The notes beneath the pieces were generated by a model, which saw only the letters and a program-made list of their open reading frames with translations, ran no database searches and was not told the origin of the DNA. Position numbers and translations under genes: made by a program. From Bradyrhizobium septentrionale (GTDB lineage: Bacteria; Pseudomonadota; Alphaproteobacteria; Rhizobiales; Xanthobacteraceae): 64,000 nucleotides of DNA. Below, one piece after another: positions 25,135-32,717 of this stretch. Positions within the stretch are counted from its first letter, which is position 1. Each line of letters begins with the position of its first letter. Location of the stretch: positions 4,110,501-4,174,500 of the forward strand of contig NZ_CP088285.1 in the NCBI RefSeq assembly GCF_011516645.4, written 5' to 3'.

Positions 25135-25423
25135 GGCACGCGATCGCGCCGCGCAAGGCGGAGTGGCAGCGTGAACTGGCCATCTTTGACGTTGAGCTCC
25201 AGTGTGATGGCAAGTCGGTGCAACGCGGCGGCGGCGCGTTCGTGCTCGACCGTCCGCTGAAGGTCGAATTGCTGGCAAAGGATCCGCACAACCCGCCCCT
25301 CAGTGCCGGCGAGGTGATTTCCACGGGCACCTTGACCCTCCCGATGCCGATCAAGCCGGGCGAGCGCTGGACCACGAAAGCCGCCGGCATTTCCTCGAAG
25401 ACATCACCGTTCGGTTTGCTTGA
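25134..25423 (+). pseudogene. 3' remnant of a 2-keto-4-pentenoate-hydratase-type (FAH family) gene
   Basis: Immediately after the oxidoreductase stop, an open frame without a start encodes about 85 residues of FAH-family C-terminus: VELQCDGKSVQRGGGAFVLD, then AGEVISTGTLTLPMPIKPGE and WTTKAAG. Near 25392-25397 the frame shifts by one base, and the other frame ends LEDITVRFA followed by a stop at 25421-25423, the usual end of these hydratases. The N-terminal two thirds is missing. It is therefore a truncated and frameshifted relic of an aromatic meta-cleavage hydratase that probably once accompanied the neighbouring genes. Confidence 0.72.
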
Positions 25424-25595
25424 CCTCGCGTCGCGCCAGGCGGGGATAGTCATGCGATTATCTAAGTTTAGCACGTCAGCGCCACGACCGCCGGGGTGCG
25501 CCATCATTGCCATTGCATCTTGAGACCCGGCCGGCTTACCGCTACCAGTGCAATTCGGAAGCGGTGCCAGGCGCATCGGAAAAGGAACGTTTCTC

Positions 25596-26408
25596 ATGGC
25601 AAACACGACGGCGGAGCTTGAAGGGCTCCTGATGCAGCGGTCGCTGACCGATCCGCAGCTTTTGGCCGCGGCGGAAGCGGCGTCGGACTTCCGGATCCTG
25701 CCGGATGCCACCGTGATCAAGATCGGCGGCCAGAGCGTCATCGACCGCGGCCGCGCCGCGGTCTATCCGCTGGTCGACGAGATCGTCGCGGCGCGCAAGG
25801 CGCACAAGCTTCTGATCGGGACCGGGGCGGGCACCCGCGCCCGGCATCTCTATTCGATCGCGGCCGGGCTTCGGCTGCCGGCCGGCGTGCTGTCGCAACT
25901 CGGCGCCTCGGTCGCCGATCAGAACGCCGTAATGCTGGGGCAGCTGCTGGCCAAGCACGGCATCTCCGCGGTCAGCGGCGCCGGGCTTTCGGCCGTGCCG
26001 CTCTATCTCGCCGAGGTGAACGCGGTGATCTTCAGCGGCATGCCGCCTTATGGCTTGTGGATGCGCCCCGCACCCGAAGGCATGATCCCGCCCTACCGCA
26101 CCGACGCCGGATGCTTCCTGGTTGCCGAGCAGTTCGGCTGCAAGGCGATGATCTATGTGAAGGACGAGAACGGCCTCTATAACGCGAACCCCAAGACCTC
26201 GAAGGGCGCCACCTTCATTCCGAAAATCTCGGTGGCCGAGATGAAGGCGAAGGGATTGCAGGATTCGATCCTCGAATTCCCGGTGCTCGATCTGCTCGCC
26301 GCCGCGCGCCATGTCCGCCAGGTGCAGGTCGTCAATGGCCTTGTCCCCGGCAATCTCACCCGCGCGCTCGCGGGCGAGCATGTCGGCACCATCATCACTG
26401 CGAGCTGA
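25596..26408 (+). CDS. mosB: Molybdenum storage protein subunit beta (MosB)
   Basis: 270 residues from ATG 25596 (AAAAGGAACG ahead), the same length as MosB of Azotobacter vinelandii. Amino-acid-kinase (UMP kinase-like) fold: [20 protein letters not shown] at the nucleotide site, [39 protein letters not shown], and the C-terminal [19 protein letters not shown] shared by both MoSto subunits. MoSto is a cytoplasmic alpha3beta3 cage that packs about a hundred molybdate or tungstate ions as polyoxometalate clusters using ATP. It is 13 bp from mosA. In free-living or symbiotic diazotrophs it buffers Mo for nitrogenase and Mo enzymes. Confidence 0.9.
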   Translation: MANTTAELEGLLMQRSLTDPQLLAAAEAASDFRILPDATVIKIGGQSVIDRGRAAVYPLVDEIVAARKAHKLLIGTGAGTRARHLYSIAAGLRLPAGVLSQLGASVADQNAVMLGQLLAKHGISAVSGAGLSAVPLYLAEVNAVIFSGMPPYGLWMRPAPEGMIPPYRTDAGCFLVAEQFGCKAMIYVKDENGLYNANPKTSKGATFIPKISVAEMKAKGLQDSILEFPVLDLLAAARHVRQVQVVNGLVPGNLTRALAGEHVGTIITAS

Positions 26409-26421
26409 GAGAGACACGACC

Positions 26422-27246
26422 ATGGATGACACCACCAAGCACGTCGCCTCGCCGCTCGCGCGCCAGACCCTGCTCGACAGCGATCTCACTCGTCCCGTTG
26501 CCGGCGGGCGCCCTATACCCCTGCTGCCCTGGGTGCAGGTGGTGAAGATCGGCGGCCGCTCGATCATGGATCGCGGCCATGAAGCGATCCTGCCGATCGT
26601 CGACGAGCTGCGCTCGCTGTTGCCGGAGCACCGCCTCTTGATCCTGACCGGCGCCGGCATCCGCGCCCGCCACCTCTACAGCGTCGGCCTCGACCTCGGG
26701 CTGCCGGTCGGCTCGCTCGCGCCGCTCGCGGCGAGCGAGGCCGGCCAGAACGGTCATATCCTGGCCTGCCTGCTCGCGCCGGAAGGCGTCTCCTATATCG
26801 AGCACCCGACCATCGCGAGCCAGCTTGCGATCCATCTCTCCGCGGCCCGCGCGGTGGTGGGCAGCGGCTTTCCGCCCTATCACCATCACGAGTTTCCGGA
26901 CTCGCGCATCCCGCTGCATCGTGCCGACACCGGCGCATTCCTGCTCGCCGATGCGCTCGGCGCGGCCGGCCTCACCATCGTCGAGGACGTCGACGGCGTG
27001 TACACCGATGATCCCAACGGTTCCGACGGCAAGAAGGCGCAGCTGCTGCGCGAGACCAGCGTCGCCGATCTCGCCAAGCTGAAGGGCACGCTGCCGTTCG
27101 ATCCCGCGCTGCTCGAGGTGATGAAGAACGCCCGCCATATCGAGCGCGTGCAGGTCGTGAACGGCCTCGTTCCCGGCCGGCTCACCGCGGCGCTGCGCGG
27201 CCAGCATGTCGGGTCGATCATCCGCACCGGCGTGCGGCCGGGCTGA
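26422..27246 (+). CDS. mosA: Molybdenum storage protein subunit alpha (MosA)
   Basis: 274 residues from ATG 26422. The N-terminus has the MosA pattern [20 protein letters not shown]. The kinase-like core gives [20 protein letters not shown] and [20 protein letters not shown]. The His-rich segment [19 protein letters not shown] corresponds to the loop whose histidines nucleate polymolybdate clusters inside the cage, and the C-terminus matches MosB ([18 protein letters not shown]). The order here is mosB then mosA. A hairpin at 27284-27306 closes the operon. Confidence 0.9.
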   Translation: MDDTTKHVASPLARQTLLDSDLTRPVAGGRPIPLLPWVQVVKIGGRSIMDRGHEAILPIVDELRSLLPEHRLLILTGAGIRARHLYSVGLDLGLPVGSLAPLAASEAGQNGHILACLLAPEGVSYIEHPTIASQLAIHLSAARAVVGSGFPPYHHHEFPDSRIPLHRADTGAFLLADALGAAGLTIVEDVDGVYTDDPNGSDGKKAQLLRETSVADLAKLKGTLPFDPALLEVMKNARHIERVQVVNGLVPGRLTAALRGQHVGSIIRTGVRPG

Positions 27247-27283
27247 CGCGTTTCGGGCGAAGCGGTCGCGCGCCGTGCGAGCC

Positions 27284-27306
27284 CCGTTCCGATTGTATCG
27301 GAACGG
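27284..27306 (+). terminator. Hairpin after mosBA
   Basis: Perfect arms CCGTTCCGAT and ATCGGAACGG around TGT, 38 bp after the mosA stop, followed 11 bp later by a run of seven T residues (27318-27324). Probable intrinsic or hairpin-dependent terminator. Confidence 0.65.
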
Positions 27307-27322
27307 AGCTCTCGATTCTTTT

Positions 27323-27374
27323 TTGACGCGTTTTCTTCACGCGAACCGGTGCCCACTTCGCTCGAAAACGCTTT
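27323..27374. repeat. GACGCGTTTTCTTCACGCGAACCGG element, copy 1
   Basis: Starts TTGACGCGTTTTCTTCACGC, continues GAACCGG, and ends CTTCGCTCGAAAACGCTTT; the GCGTTTTC and GAAAACGC ends are inverted. The same element occurs inverted at 43865-43919 and 62859-62912. Confidence 0.7.
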
Positions 27375-27395
27375 GGTCCAGCGTGCGACGGGCGA

Positions 27396-27794
27396 TTACT
27401 TGATCGTCGCGCGCAGCGTGATGATCGAGGTGCCTGACGCCTTCGGGCCCTGACCCGTTGCCTTGATGGCGAAGGTGTCGCTGCCCTTGTACTTGGCCTT
27501 CGCCCTGTATTCGAAGGTCAATGTGTTGATCTTCTTCAACTTGCCGTAGGTCGGCTTTTGCGAGATCGCGGAGTCGGTCACCGTGCCGCGGATCCCGATC
27601 GGGATCAGGCAGCTTTGGCCTGACGCGACGTCGATATCGCCGGTCGAGTTCTCGCCCCAATCCGCCAATGTGACCGACATCGAGCATTCGGATACGGCCT
27701 GCGCTGCAAACGCCGGCATGACACTTGATGCTGCAATGCCGAGCGCCAGGGCGGCGATCCCCGGCAACCGCGTCGTCACGATGCTCATTCCCAT
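27396..27794 (-). CDS. Secreted protein of unknown function, Ig-like mature domain
   Basis: 132 residues from ATG 27794 (ATG 27788 is equally possible). Signal peptide with a long hydrophobic core (LPGIAALALGIAASSVMPAFAAQA). The mature part has two cysteines and a beta-rich C-terminal half (YGKLKKINTLTFEYRAKAKY, then KGSDTFAIKATGQG), a pattern seen in bacterial Ig-like or cadherin-like surface domains. The alternative overlapping frame (27337-27951) has no signal peptide and poor composition. No operon partner; function unknown. Confidence 0.62.
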   Translation of the reverse strand: MGMSIVTTRLPGIAALALGIAASSVMPAFAAQAVSECSMSVTLADWGENSTGDIDVASGQSCLIPIGIRGTVTDSAISQKPTYGKLKKINTLTFEYRAKAKYKGSDTFAIKATGQGPKASGTSIITLRATIK

Positions 27795-28003
27795 GCAAGG
27801 CCCACTGCTGAAGGTTTCTTCGGTGCAAGAATCCTGCAACGTCGGAGCGAGGGTGGCAAGGCCTTCGGCCATTCTGTGTTGCTCCGGGAGCCGACGTGCT
27901 GAACCGTCGCTCCGACATCTTGTTGCCGTGGTGAGGCGCCCTCATGGTCATCGCACCGCGACTTGATCGGGGGATGGCTCACGTGACGCGAAAAGGGATT
28001 CCA

Positions 28004-28375
28004 ATGGCTGATGGCAAGGACGGTCAGGCAAACGCGCAACAGACCGGGTTTGCCGGGGTGACGCGCAGGACCCTCGAGCGTCTTGCATTGCCCGGCGATG
28101 ATCGCGAGCTGGTCGTTGCCGAGGTGACCTATCCGCCCGGCGGGGTCGCGCCGCTGCACCGCCATCCGGTTGGGGGAATTATCTTCATCGTCGAAGGTGT
28201 CGCCGAGTCCGCCTATGGCAGCGAAGTGCCGCGCCGGTATCGGGCAGGCGAGACCTTGCAGGATCGCCCCGACCTTCCGCACACGCTGTTTCGCAATTGC
28301 GACCCGGAACGGCCGCTGCGCTTTCTGACGATCTACGCGCTCGAACCCGGGCGCGCCTACACGATGGAGCCGTGA
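28004..28375 (+). CDS. Small cupin-domain protein
   Basis: 123 residues from ATG 28004 (AAAAGGGATTCC ahead; an upstream ATG at 27974 adds ten). Single cupin barrel: VTYPPGGVAPLHRHPVGGII carries the first metal motif with His-x-His, and the second motif is in RPDLPHTLFRN with one His. Such proteins are often sensors or isomerases of small ligands; there is no further domain. The gene stands alone between two minus-strand genes. Confidence 0.78.
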   Translation: MADGKDGQANAQQTGFAGVTRRTLERLALPGDDRELVVAEVTYPPGGVAPLHRHPVGGIIFIVEGVAESAYGSEVPRRYRAGETLQDRPDLPHTLFRNCDPERPLRFLTIYALEPGRAYTMEP

Positions 28376-28400
28376 GGCTCGGGCGTTTCCCGCGGGCTGT

Positions 28401-28637
28401 TCAGCTCATCATGAGCTTGATCTGGCCGCCTTCGATGGTTCCCGCCGCAAGGGCATCGCGAGCCATCTTTTCGATGGTCGGCCAATTCGAGAGCAGATAC
28501 TTGTGCGCCTGCATCTTGGTTGGGAATGTGGTTTGCAAGATGCAGTCCTGCCGCGCGTTTCCGTTCGCGATCTGAAAAGACACCGCTTGGGGTCCCTCAT
28601 TGATCTCTTGTTCGGTCGGCTTGGGAAATTTGCGCAT
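28401..28637 (-). CDS. Small protein of unknown function (78 aa)
   Basis: 78 residues, no signal peptide, mixed helix prediction (PTEQEINEGPQAVSFQIANG, then MQAHKYLLSNWPTIEKMARD). It has one cysteine. Codon use is less GC-biased than that of large genes nearby, but the product is well balanced and the frame extends over the whole gap. Its start ATG 28637 has GAAGGAACAG ahead. Same strand as the 54-residue gene upstream. Not recognised. Confidence 0.55.
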   Translation of the reverse strand: MRKFPKPTEQEINEGPQAVSFQIANGNARQDCILQTTFPTKMQAHKYLLSNWPTIEKMARDALAAGTIEGGQIKLMMS

Positions 28638-28725
28638 GCTGTTCCTTCGCGAAAATCTTCGCGCTCGTCGCCTATGGAATTCGGTCGTATCCCGGGTCGG
28701 AGATCCGGACGGTGGCGGGCGAGGC

Positions 28726-28890
28726 TTAGTCGTCAGCCGTCCGGGCCGCGATCTTTTTGGCTTTTGCCGGCCGCCGCTGCGACACCTGGTCGGGGCTCGG
28801 CGTGTTGCGCACAGCCTCGGTCAGCATCTCGCGCAATTCAGCCTTGGTCTTGGGTGGTTCTCGCTTGCTCGGCTTTTGCCAGTTGGTCAT
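28726..28890 (-). CDS. Short basic protein (54 aa)
   Basis: Reading the minus strand from ATG 28890 to TAA 28726 gives 54 residues, lysine/arginine-rich, starting MTNWQKPSKREPPKTKAELR and ending KAKKIAARTADD. The central helix AELREMLTEAVRNTP is amphipathic, so it may be a nucleic-acid-associated or protein-binding peptide. Two longer frames on the opposite strand look like shadows. It lies between the desaturase gene and the 78-residue gene, all on the minus strand. Function unknown. Confidence 0.55.
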   Translation of the reverse strand: MTNWQKPSKREPPKTKAELREMLTEAVRNTPSPDQVSQRRPAKAKKIAARTADD

Positions 28891-28933
28891 TGACCCAATA
28901 TGGGGATGCCCGAGGCAAAATGCTACCGTCCGC

Positions 28934-30094
28934 TCAAGGTTTCGGGCTTACGGCGGCCACCGGAGGCGGAACGGCCAGAAGAAAGCAAACCGATTCCACC
29001 AGGAGTTCATGTGCACGGTCGACGATATCGTCCAGCGATGGCGTCTTCGCGAACATGGCCTGGGCTTCAGCCAGCAACTGGTCACGCGTTGGCATGCTGG
29101 GCAGATGCAGGTCGGCACGATGCTGCAACAGGAAAAGCGCGTCCCGCACCGACATTCCGGTCTCATGGACCGACGATTTGATCGCCAGCGCGATGTATTC
29201 GGGATTGAAGCGACCCGCGAGCTGCTCGGCCGTTCGCTTGATCACGCGTGATCCCAAGCGCTGCTCGTTGCGGAGAACCAGCGCGGGCGGCGCCTTCAGA
29301 TCCCAGACAACACCGAGCCAGGACAGGGCCACCAGAACATAATAGGTCGCGTCAATCTCCCACCAGCGGAAGCCTTGCCGCGCACTGCTCTGGTAGGCGT
29401 GATGATTGTTGTGCCAACCTTCGCCCATCGTGAACAGAGCCAGCAGCCAATTGTTGCGGGAGTCGTCGCCCGTCACATACCGCTTGCGTCCGTGAACATG
29501 TGCGAGGGAGTTGATGCAGAACGTGGCGTGATACACCAGCACGGTGCTCCAGAGGAAACCGACCACGAGCCCCGGCCATCCGGCAATGAGGAAGCACAGG
29601 ACTGCGACCACGACCGCCGGCAAAACCTCTAGCCTGTGCAGCCACATCAACTCTGGATACGCGGCAAAGTCCGAGACTTTCGTCAGATCGGTTGCGTCGT
29701 GCTGTCGATAGAAAATCCAGCCGAGATGACTGTACACGAGGCCCGTGTGCAGAGGGGAATGCACATCCTGCTCGGTGTCCGAATGGAGATGGTGATGCCG
29801 ATGTTTCGCGGCCCACCAAAGCACGCTTTTCTGGGCGCTGCTTTGGGCGAGGAAGGCAAGGATGAATTGAAAGGCCCGGCTCGTTGAGTAAGCGCGATGC
29901 GAGAAGTACCGGTGATATCCGCCGGTGATCGCAAACATGCGCAGCCAATAGAGAACGACGCAGATGGTAATGGCTTGCCATGAGACGCCCGACCAGATCG
30001 CCGCCAGACACCCTGCGTGGACCAGCAGGAACGGGAGGACCTGCGGGTACATGATGTCGTCGTGGTGCGGCTCTGGATCGATATTGGTGGACAC
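28934..30094 (-). CDS. Acyl-CoA/acyl-lipid delta-9 fatty-acid desaturase
   Basis: 386 residues from GTG 30094 (GAGGTCGCGAGC ahead; ATG 30052 is the alternative). Integral-membrane diiron desaturase with the three histidine boxes: HRYFSH (61-66), HRHHH (98-102) and HNNHH (228-232), and four hydrophobic helices around them. It introduces a cis double bond into saturated acyl chains and so adjusts membrane fluidity. About 80 extra C-terminal residues are helical and not part of the catalytic core. GC is lower than in the surrounding genes. The cold-shock gene upstream on the same strand suggests cold-responsive expression. Confidence 0.9.
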   Translation of the reverse strand: MSTNIDPEPHHDDIMYPQVLPFLLVHAGCLAAIWSGVSWQAITICVVLYWLRMFAITGGYHRYFSHRAYSTSRAFQFILAFLAQSSAQKSVLWWAAKHRHHHLHSDTEQDVHSPLHTGLVYSHLGWIFYRQHDATDLTKVSDFAAYPELMWLHRLEVLPAVVVAVLCFLIAGWPGLVVGFLWSTVLVYHATFCINSLAHVHGRKRYVTGDDSRNNWLLALFTMGEGWHNNHHAYQSSARQGFRWWEIDATYYVLVALSWLGVVWDLKAPPALVLRNEQRLGSRVIKRTAEQLAGRFNPEYIALAIKSSVHETGMSVRDALFLLQHRADLHLPSMPTRDQLLAEAQAMFAKTPSLDDIVDRAHELLVESVCFLLAVPPPVAAVSPKP

Positions 30095-30288
30095 GCTCGC
30101 GACCTCGGTTGCTTCAATGCGCGGGCCGCCCCGCCGGCAGACGGCTCAAGTCCTGGCCTTGGCGGGCATTGCGCGCGGTGTGATAAAAAGAAGCCCGCGG
30201 CCGGGTGACCAGTCGCGGGGACGCGAAACCAGAGGCTCTGCCAGTACATCCGTGGTCAAAGCAGCATGGCGCCGATTGCGGCGGCAGC

Positions 30289-30498
30289 TTACGCGGCGCG
30301 CAGATTGTCCGCAGCAGATTTGCCGGTCCGGCGGTCTGCAACGATTTCAAAGGAAACCTTCTGTCCCTCGTTGAGGGTGCTCATGCCGGCGCGTTCAACG
30401 GCGCTGATATGAACGAAAACATCCTGGCCTCCCTGGTCCGGCTGAATGAAGCCGAAACCCTTTTGGCTGTTAAACCACTTCACAGTTCCCGTATTCAT
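30289..30498 (-). CDS. cspA: Cold-shock protein, CspA family
   Basis: 69 residues, one OB-fold cold-shock domain. RNP1 is KGFGFIQ and RNP2 is VFVHISAV; the opening [11 protein letters not shown] is diagnostic. It is an RNA chaperone that melts secondary structure at low temperature. The start ATG 30498 has AAGGACGATC ahead, and the region upstream to about 30650 contains no gene and probably holds the long 5' leader typical of these mRNAs. The desaturase gene lies 194 bp downstream on the same strand. Confidence 0.95.
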   Translation of the reverse strand: MNTGTVKWFNSQKGFGFIQPDQGGQDVFVHISAVERAGMSTLNEGQKVSFEIVADRRTGKSAADNLRAA

Positions 30499-30651
30499 GG
30501 GAGATCGTCCTTCAATAGATGCGTGTTTGGAGCCGCACTCGAGAGCGCAGCAGGCTCATTCGAAGTTTTGGGGGGAGGGTCGTCAGTCAGGCGCGCTACC
30601 AGCGGCGAGGCCAAGTCGTTCGGCCGAAACTCGAATAACGGTACATGACTA

Positions 30652-30780
30652 CTATTCGATCATTCCGCAAGTGGCTTCCCCCTTCCTGACCTCAATCGCT
30701 ACGTCCCCCTTGCCTTTGGGGCAACAGCAGAAATCCACGTCTCCCTGCGGCAAGTCGTCTGCTTGACCGCAGCGGGAACA
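30652..30780 (-). other. Possible Cys-rich zinc-ribbon-like reading frame lacking a start
   Basis: The frame ending at TAG 30652 encodes CSRCGQADDLPQGDVDFCCC, then PKGKGDVAIEVRKGEATCGM and IE, with six cysteines in 42 residues. It begins just beyond the tetR stop but has no in-frame ATG, GTG or TTG between that gene's end and the first cysteine. It may be a short gene with an unusual start, a decayed remnant, or chance. Confidence 0.25.
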
Positions 30781-30797
30781 TCGCGCGGGCGCGTGCG

Positions 30798-31406
30798 CTA
30801 CTCCTTCTTCGCCGTCAGCCCGTCGACCATCGCGCGTGTCAGGGTGCCGATCTCGCTGCGCAGCGCGCCGATCGGCACTGCAATCAGCTTGTGCTCCAGC
30901 CCGAGCGCGACCATGCCGTGCACGGCGGAGAACAGGCTGCGCGCGGTGACGCCGAGCTGCGCCGGCGAGCGCTGCGGGAACAGTGCGGCGAGCGGCTTGT
31001 AGATGTGGCGGAACAATTCCATCTGCTCCGAGATGGCCCATTCCGGTACCGGCTTGCCCGGCTGCATGCGGTGCTCGAACAGCGCGCGCCACAGTTCGAG
31101 ATTGTCGGCGGCGAAGTCGCAATAGGCGACCGCGATGCGCACCAGCATCTCGCGCGGCGCCGCCGACCCGCCGATCTCGGCCAGAGACAGCGAGGCGTCG
31201 AGCCGGGCCAGCGTGCGCGAGCCGACGCGCAGGATCAACTCGTCGACATCCTCGACCAGATTGTAGACGCCGCCATTGGCAACACCGATTTCCTGGGCCA
31301 GTTCGCGCGTTTTCAGGCCGCCGAGACCCTTTGCCGCAATCGCCCGTTCCGCCGCCTCGATCAGCGCTTCCCGCAGTTTCGCACGTCGTTCCAATGCTTT
31401 GGACAT
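30798..31406 (-). CDS. TetR-family regulator of the PspA-like/YiaAB operon
   Basis: 202 residues. The helix-turn-helix covers about residues 12-60 (ALIEAAERAIAAKGLGGLKT, then AQEIGVANGGVYNLV), followed by a C-terminal ligand domain of the WHG type (EMLVRIAVAYCDFAADNLEL, then ALFEHRM). Divergent from the PspA-like gene at 31519. The 112-bp gap holds three copies of a TGAGC-N3-GCTCA dyad, so it is very probably an autoregulated repressor with cooperative binding. Confidence 0.9.
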   Translation of the reverse strand: MSKALERRAKLREALIEAAERAIAAKGLGGLKTRELAQEIGVANGGVYNLVEDVDELILRVGSRTLARLDASLSLAEIGGSAAPREMLVRIAVAYCDFAADNLELWRALFEHRMQPGKPVPEWAISEQMELFRHIYKPLAALFPQRSPAQLGVTARSLFSAVHGMVALGLEHKLIAVPIGALRSEIGTLTRAMVDGLTAKKE

Positions 31407-31431
31407 GTTTTACCCGCCGTTAACCATACGC

Positions 31432-31446
31432 TTGAGCGGCGCTCAA
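31432..31446. promoter_or_regulatory. Operator copy 1, TTGAGC-GGC-GCTCAA
   Basis: Perfect inverted repeat, 26 bp upstream of the tetR start. It shares TGAGC-N3-GCTCA with the two copies that follow. Confidence 0.72.
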
Positions 31447-31453
31447 ATAATTC

Positions 31454-31468
31454 TTGAGCATTGCTCAG
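31454..31468. promoter_or_regulatory. Operator copy 2, TTGAGC-ATT-GCTCAG
   Basis: Core TGAGC-N3-GCTCA is exact; the outermost bases do not pair. Its centre is 22 bp from that of copy 1, about two helical turns, so both could be occupied on one DNA face. Confidence 0.72.
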
Positions 31469-31487
31469 TATGTGGTACAAGAGATTC

Positions 31488-31502
31488 ATGAGCGATGCTC
31501 AT
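31488..31502. promoter_or_regulatory. Operator copy 3, ATGAGC-GAT-GCTCAT
   Basis: Perfect inverted repeat, ending 16 bp before the PspA-like start and directly upstream of its ribosome site, so binding would occlude transcription initiation or elongation. Its centre is 34 bp from that of copy 2, about three helical turns. Confidence 0.72.
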
Positions 31503-31518
31503 AACAGGGAGTGACCAA

Positions 31519-32214
31519 ATGTTCAAAACTGTTTTGACTCTTTTCCGCGGCACCGTTGCGGTCGCCGAAGAGGAACTGCAAGACCGGACCGCGCTGGTCA
31601 TCCTCGACCAGCAGATGCGCGATGCGGCCGCCGCCGTCGACCGCTCGAAGCGGACCTTGGCACTGGCAATCGCCGGCGACCAGCAGGAGGGCCGGCGGCT
31701 TGACGCCACCAACGCCCGGATCGCCGATCTCGAGGTCCGCGCGTCAGCGGCGCTCGAGGGCGGCCGGGAAGACCTCGCCCGCGAAGCCGCGCAGGCGATC
31801 GCCAACCTCGAAGCCGAACGCGATGCCGCGATGACCGCGCGCACCCTGTTCGCCACCGAGATCACACGGCTGAAGCGTCACGTCGGCAACGCCGAGGCGC
31901 GGATCGCCGAGCTCGATCGCGGCCGGCGCCTTGCCCGCGCCTCGGAGGCGGTGCGCTCGCTGCGCCGGAGCGGCATCGAGGCGGCGCGCCCCTACGAATC
32001 GACGCTGCCGGAAGCGGAGGCCACGCTGAAGCGGCTGCGCGAGCGGCAGATCGAGATCCAGGCGGCCGACGACGCGCTGTTCGAAATCGATACGGCCTCG
32101 GGACCGCTTGTCGTCGCCGAGAGGCTCGCCGAGCAGGGCTTCGGCCCGCGCATGAAATCGACTGCCGACGACGTGCTGGCGCGGCTGAAAGCCAAGCGCC
32201 CGCCGCAAGCCTGA
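31519..32214 (+). CDS. PspA/IM30-like coiled-coil protein
   Basis: 231 residues from ATG 31519, with CAGGGAGTGACC ahead. An amphipathic N-terminal helix (MFKTVLTLFRGTVAVAEEEL) leads into long heptad-rich helices (about 30-200) with the QQMRDAAAAVDRSKRTLAL region typical of PspA/IM30. These ESCRT-III-like proteins bind stressed inner membranes. The next gene encodes a two-helix YiaAB-type membrane protein, a known partner type. The divergent TetR gene and triple operator suggest a local envelope-stress switch instead of the PspF/sigma-54 system. Confidence 0.82.
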   Translation: MFKTVLTLFRGTVAVAEEELQDRTALVILDQQMRDAAAAVDRSKRTLALAIAGDQQEGRRLDATNARIADLEVRASAALEGGREDLAREAAQAIANLEAERDAAMTARTLFATEITRLKRHVGNAEARIAELDRGRRLARASEAVRSLRRSGIEAARPYESTLPEAEATLKRLRERQIEIQAADDALFEIDTASGPLVVAERLAEQGFGPRMKSTADDVLARLKAKRPPQA

Positions 32215-32266
32215 AACCGCAAGCCTGAAACAAGTCAACTTCAACCATATCATCAAGGAGACGACC

Positions 32267-32542
32267 ATGAACCAGACCATCCAACCCCACAGCGGCGCCT
32301 GGGTTACCTTCACCTACGCGTCCTTCGCAGCCTCCGCCTTTCTCGTCGCCATCGGCGTGTTCTTTCTGCCGATCAGCCTCTGGATGCAGGGCTATCTGAC
32401 GATGGGCATCGTGATGCTGGTCCAGACCTGCATCACGATGACCAAGACGGTGCGCGACAATTACGAGAGCGGCAAGTTCGTCAACCGCATCGAGGACGCC
32501 AAGGCCGAGCGCCTGCTGATGGAAGTCTCCAAGGCAGGGTGA
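32267..32542 (+). CDS. YiaAB-type two-helix inner-membrane protein
   Basis: 91 residues with two hydrophobic helices (ASFAASAFLVAIGVFFLP and LWMQGYLTMGIVMLVQTCIT) joined by a short turn, then a charged tail (TVRDNYESGKFVNRIEDAKA). This is the YiaA/YiaB domain pattern. ATG 32267 has AAGGAGACGACC ahead. It lies 52 bp downstream of the PspA-like gene in one operon; it could serve as the membrane anchor or sensor for the PspA-like protein. Confidence 0.85.
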   Translation: MNQTIQPHSGAWVTFTYASFAASAFLVAIGVFFLPISLWMQGYLTMGIVMLVQTCITMTKTVRDNYESGKFVNRIEDAKAERLLMEVSKAG

Positions 32543-32557
32543 GTCGGAGCCAATGCG

Positions 32558-32586
32558 AAGCGGCGGGTGTTTCGCACCCGCCGCTT
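32558..32586 (+). terminator. Hairpin after the PspA-like/YiaAB operon
   Basis: Perfect 12-bp arms AAGCGGCGGGTG and CACCCGCCGCTT around TTTCG, beginning 15 bp after the stop. It ends in TTTCG instead of a long U run, but the stem is very stable. It separates this operon from the five-gene operon starting at 32718. Confidence 0.7.
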
Positions 32587-32717
32587 TCGTCGTTGGGGGC
32601 AACTTGTTCCGTTTCCGGAACGGCTTGTTTACCCTGCGGCCAACAGCGGCAGGTTGCGCTCATGGCTCTTTAACAGGCCTGAGTGCAGAGATCGCGCCCG
32701 AGGGACAGAGAAGAGAA

